This document shows, in pieces, positions 43,163-46,912 of a DNA stretch of 46,912 nucleotides. The notes under the pieces are model-generated. The model saw only the letters and a list, made by a program, of their open reading frames with translations. It was not told the DNA's origin and ran no database searches. A program made the position numbers and the translations under genes. Within the stretch, counting starts at the first letter, position 1, and each line of letters opens with the position of its first letter. The stretch lies in assembly GCA_021299695.1 (NCBI GenBank), contig JAJTEK010000049.1:1-46912 (forward strand), given 5' to 3'. Origin of the DNA: Pirellula sp. Lineage in GTDB: Bacteria > Planctomycetota > Planctomycetia > Pirellulales > Pirellulaceae.

Positions 43163-44113
43163 CTACCCACGGGGGTGGAATTTCTGGTGGACTTTTTTGA
43201 GTTTGCTGTTTTCGACTTGGGTGTAAATCTGAGTGGTTTCGATGCTGGCATGACCGAGCATTTCTTGGATGAGTCTCAGGTCTGCACCGCCGGCTAGCAG
43301 GTGGGTAGCGAAGCTATGGCGCAGGGTATGGGGCGAGGTTTCCGGGTCGATACCTACACGCAGCGCGTAGCGTTTGACCAATTCCCAGATCGCTTCACGG
43401 CGGAGTCGTTGGCCGGATCGCGAGACGATCAGCCATGGAGTTGCTTTGGCGTCTCGGTGTTCGATCAGGGGAGTTCTCGAGGAATCGAGGTACAATCGAA
43501 TGGCTTCGATGGCTCGCTGTCCCAAGGGGACCATCCGTTGTTTGCTTCCTTTACCGTCGGCCAAGCAGTAGCCTTGATCGAGGAAAACATTGGCAAGTAG
43601 CATATCGGAGACTTCTGAGACGCGGCAGCCTGTGGCGTAGAGGAGTTCGAGGATAGCGCGATCGCGTATCCACAAGGGGTCATACTTTTGGGGGGCCGTT
43701 AGGAATCGATCGATCAGGGACGCATTGATGACCGTCGGCACACGTCGCCAGAGTTTTGGGGTGGTCAGCAGTTCGGCTGGATTGTCTGTGATGGCTGCTT
43801 CGAGTTGCAGGAACTTGTAGAACATTCGGAGCGAGACGATGTGCCGTGCGATGGAGTTTGCAGCGAGTCGCTGATCTTTGAGCCAGACGAGATAATTGGT
43901 TAAATCGTCAATCTTTAGCTTATTGGGAAATCTTCCATCGAGCCAGGATTGGAAGTGCGATAGATCCCGGCGATAAGCCATGACGGTATTGGGAGCAAGG
44001 TGGCATTCGGTGCGCAGATAATTCAGGAATCGCTCGGACCAGCCGGCGAAGGTTGTCTCGAGGTTGCTTGGGGTTTGGGTTTGGAGCGATAGTTTCTTGA
44101 GTTTGCTTTTCAT
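43163..44113 (-). CDS. xerD: tyrosine recombinase XerC/XerD type
   Basis: A 316-residue site-specific recombinase. An N-terminal SAM-like DNA-binding domain (FLNYLRTECHLAPNTVMAYRRDLSHFQSWL) is followed by the catalytic domain. The Arg of ATGCRVSEVSDML, Lys of GKGSKQRMVPLG, HTLRHSFATHLLAGGADLR, the His of LGHASIETTQIYT, and the nucleophile Tyr of TQIYTQV are all present. The length and text fit chromosome-resolving XerC/XerD rather than an integron or phage integrase, and no attachment sites or mobile cargo lie nearby. Assignment to XerD over XerC is tentative. Confidence 0.85.
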   Translation of the reverse strand: MKSKLKKLSLQTQTPSNLETTFAGWSERFLNYLRTECHLAPNTVMAYRRDLSHFQSWLDGRFPNKLKIDDLTNYLVWLKDQRLAANSIARHIVSLRMFYKFLQLEAAITDNPAELLTTPKLWRRVPTVINASLIDRFLTAPQKYDPLWIRDRAILELLYATGCRVSEVSDMLLANVFLDQGYCLADGKGSKQRMVPLGQRAIEAIRLYLDSSRTPLIEHRDAKATPWLIVSRSGQRLRREAIWELVKRYALRVGIDPETSPHTLRHSFATHLLAGGADLRLIQEMLGHASIETTQIYTQVENSKLKKVHQKFHPRG

Positions 44114-44295
44114 ACGAGGAATATACCTCAGGGGATGGAGCGGCTACACTGGCATTCATTAAGTTAATAGAAATTGATTTCGTTGGAACCGAGAGAGATT
44201 CGAATGCGTGCCGTTCGCTCAACCAAAGCGAGCATCAAGTATGGGCATGGTTCCCATCCTCTCGGCTATGGCGATCGGACTTGAGCATGTGTGGT

Positions 44296-44367
44296 ATTCT
44301 TTTTGCGTAGTTTTTTTGGCGTAGGTTTTTTGCGTAGGTTATTTGGCGTAGTTTTTTTGGGTGTAGG
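44296..44367 (+). repeat. T-rich 14-bp tandem repeat
   Basis: About five imperfect units of the form TTTTTTTGGCGTAG (variants end GCGTAG or GTGTAG) stand in tandem. The array ends seven bases before the GTG start of the acyltransferase gene, where the ribosome-binding site would normally be. The rest of the gap to xerD (44114-44295) holds no gene. Confidence 0.8.
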
Positions 44368-44373
44368 TTTGCC

Positions 44374-45597
44374 GTGCAAGACATCATCATCGAGAAGCCT
44401 TATGAGTTCATTCCTCCGAATCGCAGGCGATGGTTTCCTAGGACGGTGCTCAAGCTCAACGTCGTGCCTTGGTATTTGAAGCGGTACGAGGGGGTCGTTT
44501 CGCATCGGCTTGAGGGAGTCGACCATCTTCGGGAGTCCTTGCGGCTAGGACATGGAGTTTTATTGACCCCGAATCATTGTCGGTATGCGGACCCTTTGGT
44601 GCTTTGTCACGTCGCCGTAGCGGCCGATACGTTGATGTATGCGATGGCCAGTTGGCATTTGTTTCACCAGAGTCGCTTTCAGCGTTGGGCTTTAAGGACC
44701 ATGGGGGCTTACAGTGTCTACCGCGAGGGTCTTGACCGCCAGGCGTTGGACTTGGCGATCGAGACGCTATCGGTGCCGGATCGTCCATTGGTGGTTTTCC
44801 CGGAAGGTTCTGTTTTTCGAACCAACGATGTGTTGCAACCGCTGCTCGATGGGGTGGCATTTATGGCACGGACAGCGGCCAAGCGTCGAGCCAAGGAGGG
44901 CAATGGTGGCAAGGTCGTGATCCATCCGGTCGGGATCAAGTATTTGTTTCATGGCGATTTGAATAAGGCGATAGGACCGACTCTGGAGTCGCTCGAAAAA
45001 CGACTGACATGGGAGGCGACCAAGCAGGCACCGATTCTCGAGCGGATTGCCAAGATCACCCATGCGATGTTGAGCCTCAAGGAGATCGAGTACTTAGGTT
45101 CACCGCAATCGGGTTCGATCATCGAGCGTCAAGAGAGGCTGGTCGACCATCTTCTGGATCCTTTGGAGATCGAGTGGATGGGCAAGGACTCCGATGGCCC
45201 GATCATTCCGAGGATCAAAGCGCTGCGGATGAAGATTGTCCCAGAGTTGACCACCGGCGAGTTGTCGGAGTCAGAGCGTGAGCGAAGGTGGCAGCAGCTA
45301 TCGCGAATATATCTTTCTCAGCAAATCGCGTCGTATCCGCCGGAGTATTTGTCATCGCCCACGACCGACACGCGTATCCTCGAGACCGTCGAGCGGCTCG
45401 AAGAGGACTTGACCGACAAGGCCGGGATTCACGGTCCCATGGAGGTGGTCATACGGATTGGCGAGGCGATCGAGGTTCCGGCCGATCGGAGTCCCAAGGG
45501 GGAGGAGGATCCGATCATGAAAACGCTTCGCGAGCGGATGCAAGGAATGCTTGACGAATTATCGCACTTGAGCAATCCCATCCGGCTCGAGCCATGA
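44374..45597 (+). CDS. PlsC-type acyltransferase (1-acylglycerol-3-phosphate acyltransferase-like)
   Basis: A 407-residue protein. The acyltransferase motif HX4D is at NHCRYADP (residues 68-75), and FPEGSVFR is at about 148-155, as in glycerophospholipid acyltransferases; the donor can be acyl-ACP or acyl-CoA. The C-terminal half (residues 210-400) is helical and charged and is not part of the standard domain. There is no membrane segment apart from possible amphipathic helices. The GTG at 44374 is directly preceded by a T-rich tandem repeat, and no clear SD is seen. It may use acyl chains from the ACP/FabF operon upstream at 10.7 kb, but this is only a thought. Confidence 0.82.
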   Translation: MQDIIIEKPYEFIPPNRRRWFPRTVLKLNVVPWYLKRYEGVVSHRLEGVDHLRESLRLGHGVLLTPNHCRYADPLVLCHVAVAADTLMYAMASWHLFHQSRFQRWALRTMGAYSVYREGLDRQALDLAIETLSVPDRPLVVFPEGSVFRTNDVLQPLLDGVAFMARTAAKRRAKEGNGGKVVIHPVGIKYLFHGDLNKAIGPTLESLEKRLTWEATKQAPILERIAKITHAMLSLKEIEYLGSPQSGSIIERQERLVDHLLDPLEIEWMGKDSDGPIIPRIKALRMKIVPELTTGELSESERERRWQQLSRIYLSQQIASYPPEYLSSPTTDTRILETVERLEEDLTDKAGIHGPMEVVIRIGEAIEVPADRSPKGEEDPIMKTLRERMQGMLDELSHLSNPIRLEP

Positions 45598-45607
45598 GCG
45601 AGATTCG

Positions 45608-46567
45608 TTAGGCTTCGAAGTCCCCTGCGGTTCCTAGACCACGGCCGATATGGACTTCGCAGGCGAGCCTTGCGACGACAAACATCCATTCGACCAAGGC
45701 AGGGGAGTGATCAAAGCAGGCTTTGAGTTCGCTGCGAAGGTAAGCCAGATCGCAGGGACCTTTTAAGCGGTTTCGTTCGCGGTAGATCACTGGCCAAACG
45801 CAGTTCCAGGTCCTGCGCATCCAGGGACTCAGCCCATAGGAGTCGGCCAGCAAGGCCTCGCGGTGCCATTGAGAGAACTCATCGATACAAGTGGTCCAGT
45901 TGGATGAATCGGGGTTGAAATTGCTCAGGGGTGATTTCGAGGTGAATCGCTCTTTTGCGGTACCTAGAACATCGATCAATCGTTCGGTCAGCAGATCGAA
46001 GCTAGGGCGTGGAGCGAGGAATTCCGATTCCATCTCGATGCTCATCCAATCGGGTTGTTCGAAGCGAATCGTCCAGGACCTTGGTGTCCAATCGAGGGTA
46101 CATGCAAGGTCGAGGATATTTCCATTGGGAAAGGCGTTGACGTTCATCGGCTTGTTCCTGCGGATCGCCAGTTTGCGAACCATGGTCGTCCAATCATGGG
46201 AGGTCACGCGCGCTGTGGCTCGGAACGAGCAAGGGACGATACCCAGGAGTTCAAGCCACTGGGATTGCGAGGGGTACAGAGGATCGCTCGATTGGATGGG
46301 TGCGGGAGTAAAGACGAAGTTTTCATCGTCTTCGAATCGCCAAGGAGAGTTATGGGCTGGGATCAGTTCCAGGAGACCTTGGAGTTGATGTTCTTTCGCG
46401 TAATCCCAAAGCTTGATCGCTTCATCCTTTTGTTCAGGGAGCACTTCGCTTGCCGAGAGGACTTGGATGGTGGTCATCCAAGGCCGAATCGCGCGGGCTT
46501 TTTCGTGGTTGACGCATAGGGTTAAGGCTTGAAGCCAGCTTTCGGTAAATTCTCTTTGGTTGCTCAT
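45608..46567 (-). CDS. hypothetical protein
   Basis: The product is 319 residues. It contains no signal peptide or membrane segment, so it is probably cytoplasmic. It is rich in Trp with mixed alpha/beta texture (LKLWDY-like helices, RLTVRN-type strands). Visible pieces include FTESWLQALTLCVNHEKARAI, SQSQWLELLGIVPCSFRATARVTSHDW, AFPNGNILDLACTLDWTPRSW and LKACFDHSPALVEWMFVVARLACEVHIGRGLGTAG. I do not recognise any family. It lies between the acyltransferase (convergent, 10 bases apart) and the truncated dehydrogenase gene on the same strand, 33 bases downstream of the latter's stop. Confidence 0.55.
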   Translation of the reverse strand: MSNQREFTESWLQALTLCVNHEKARAIRPWMTTIQVLSASEVLPEQKDEAIKLWDYAKEHQLQGLLELIPAHNSPWRFEDDENFVFTPAPIQSSDPLYPSQSQWLELLGIVPCSFRATARVTSHDWTTMVRKLAIRRNKPMNVNAFPNGNILDLACTLDWTPRSWTIRFEQPDWMSIEMESEFLAPRPSFDLLTERLIDVLGTAKERFTSKSPLSNFNPDSSNWTTCIDEFSQWHREALLADSYGLSPWMRRTWNCVWPVIYRERNRLKGPCDLAYLRSELKACFDHSPALVEWMFVVARLACEVHIGRGLGTAGDFEA

Positions 46568-46600
46568 GGGGGCGATATAGCGGCAAGTGGCACCTAGGTG

Positions 46601-46912
46601 CTAGAGCGAAACGGGCGCGCGGTAAGCCTGTTCGAGCGAAAAGTCGATGATGGTCATCCCTGGGTTGGGGAATTCGGCGAATTGGGTGAGCAATTGAGCC
46701 CCTTGATCTAAGCCGACGGTATTGGTGACCAAACGTTGGGGGTGGATCGCACCTGACTCGATCATTTCAAAGATGCGTGGGTAATGGGTCGTTTGCATCC
46801 CATGGCTACCGTAGATTTCGAGCTCCTTGGCAATGACGTTTGCCATGGGAATCGCTGGATGGGAGTCCTCGGCGAGCATCAATCCAACCTGGACATGTCG
46901 CCCCCGTTTGGC
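46601..46912 (-). CDS. zinc-type alcohol dehydrogenase family, C-terminal part (5' end cut off)
   Basis: The frame is open to the right edge, so this is the last 103 residues of a medium-chain dehydrogenase/reductase. The visible text starts AKRGRHVQVGLMLAED, corresponding to the end of the Rossmann half. It continues MANVIAKELEIYGSHGMQTTHYPRIFEMIESGAIHPQRLVT, which is the family's C-terminal segment (KELEIYGS, then MI.SG.I.P..LVT). The zinc ligands lie outside the window, so the subclass cannot be given. Confidence 0.8.
   Translation of the reverse strand, partial: AKRGRHVQVGLMLAEDSHPAIPMANVIAKELEIYGSHGMQTTHYPRIFEMIESGAIHPQRLVTNTVGLDQGAQLLTQFAEFPNPGMTIIDFSLEQAYRAPVSL

Noticed and set aside
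43163-44113. Xer-type recombinase as evidence for an integrated element
   Set aside because: The protein resembles chromosomal XerC/XerD, no attachment sites or cargo flank it, and the neighbours are housekeeping genes.

Overview
The window looks like a chromosomal segment of a planctomycete, most likely of the Pirellulaceae type (inference). The signs are a BBP7-type outer-membrane barrel protein, a PSCyt1/DUF1549/DUF1553 cytochrome protein beside a DUF1501 protein, an NPYEPP-type membrane protein, a PEP-CTERM-tagged carbonic anhydrase, moderately high GC, many small operons and frequent short intergenic repeats. No phage, plasmid, insertion sequence or CRISPR array is visible. The content is mostly housekeeping plus lineage-specific genes of unknown role.

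Layout. 1-6.6 kb: end of the BBP7 barrel gene with a clear terminator, a FlgN-like coiled-coil protein, a lipoprotein, a small membrane protein, apt, a proline-rich membrane protein overlapping epmA by ATGA, and a secreted alpha-carbonic anhydrase. 6.9-10.5 kb: two glycosyltransferase-like genes and an M61/PDZ peptidase. 10.7-13.8 kb: a tight five-gene operon of acyl carrier protein, hotdog dehydratase, ketoacyl synthase, a small Cys/His protein and a cold-shock-domain protein. It is followed by tRNA-Phe on the minus strand. 14.2-16.9 kb: a secreted toroid/HEAT protein and a membrane-anchored partner. 17-25.5 kb: mutY, a PDZ protein, a PHP-domain protein, the primary sigma factor, proA and a FliM/FliN-family gene broken by a frameshift. 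25.5-33.3 kb: a SWIM/SNF2 helicase and a four-gene minus-strand operon, sodA-yedI-ABC ATPase-CocE/S15 hydrolase, with successive ATGA overlaps. 33.5-40.3 kb: a flavodoxin-like protein, then the PSCyt1 protein, the DUF1501 protein and a gluzincin metallopeptidase in one transcription unit. 40.3-46.9 kb: a lipoprotein, ribD, a tiny lipoprotein with a strong terminator, a Xer-type recombinase, a PlsC-type acyltransferase preceded by a T-rich tandem repeat, an unrecognised gene, and the 3' end of a zinc-type alcohol dehydrogenase gene.

The points most worth a second look are: the reduced fatty-acid operon coupled to a putative regulator pair; the coupled sodA-yedI-ABC-hydrolase operon with an ABC ATPase that has no permease; a MutY with Glu in place of the catalytic Asp and a changed 8-oxoG-reading loop; the FliM-like frameshift at a 12-bp duplication; and short genomic repeats that have become coding sequence (two C-terminal tails and one in-frame 12-bp VNTR).

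All calls rest on reading the sequence. No database search was run. Function names come from recognisable motifs and family knowledge, and start sites were chosen from ribosome-binding sites, overlaps, signal peptides and family lengths.
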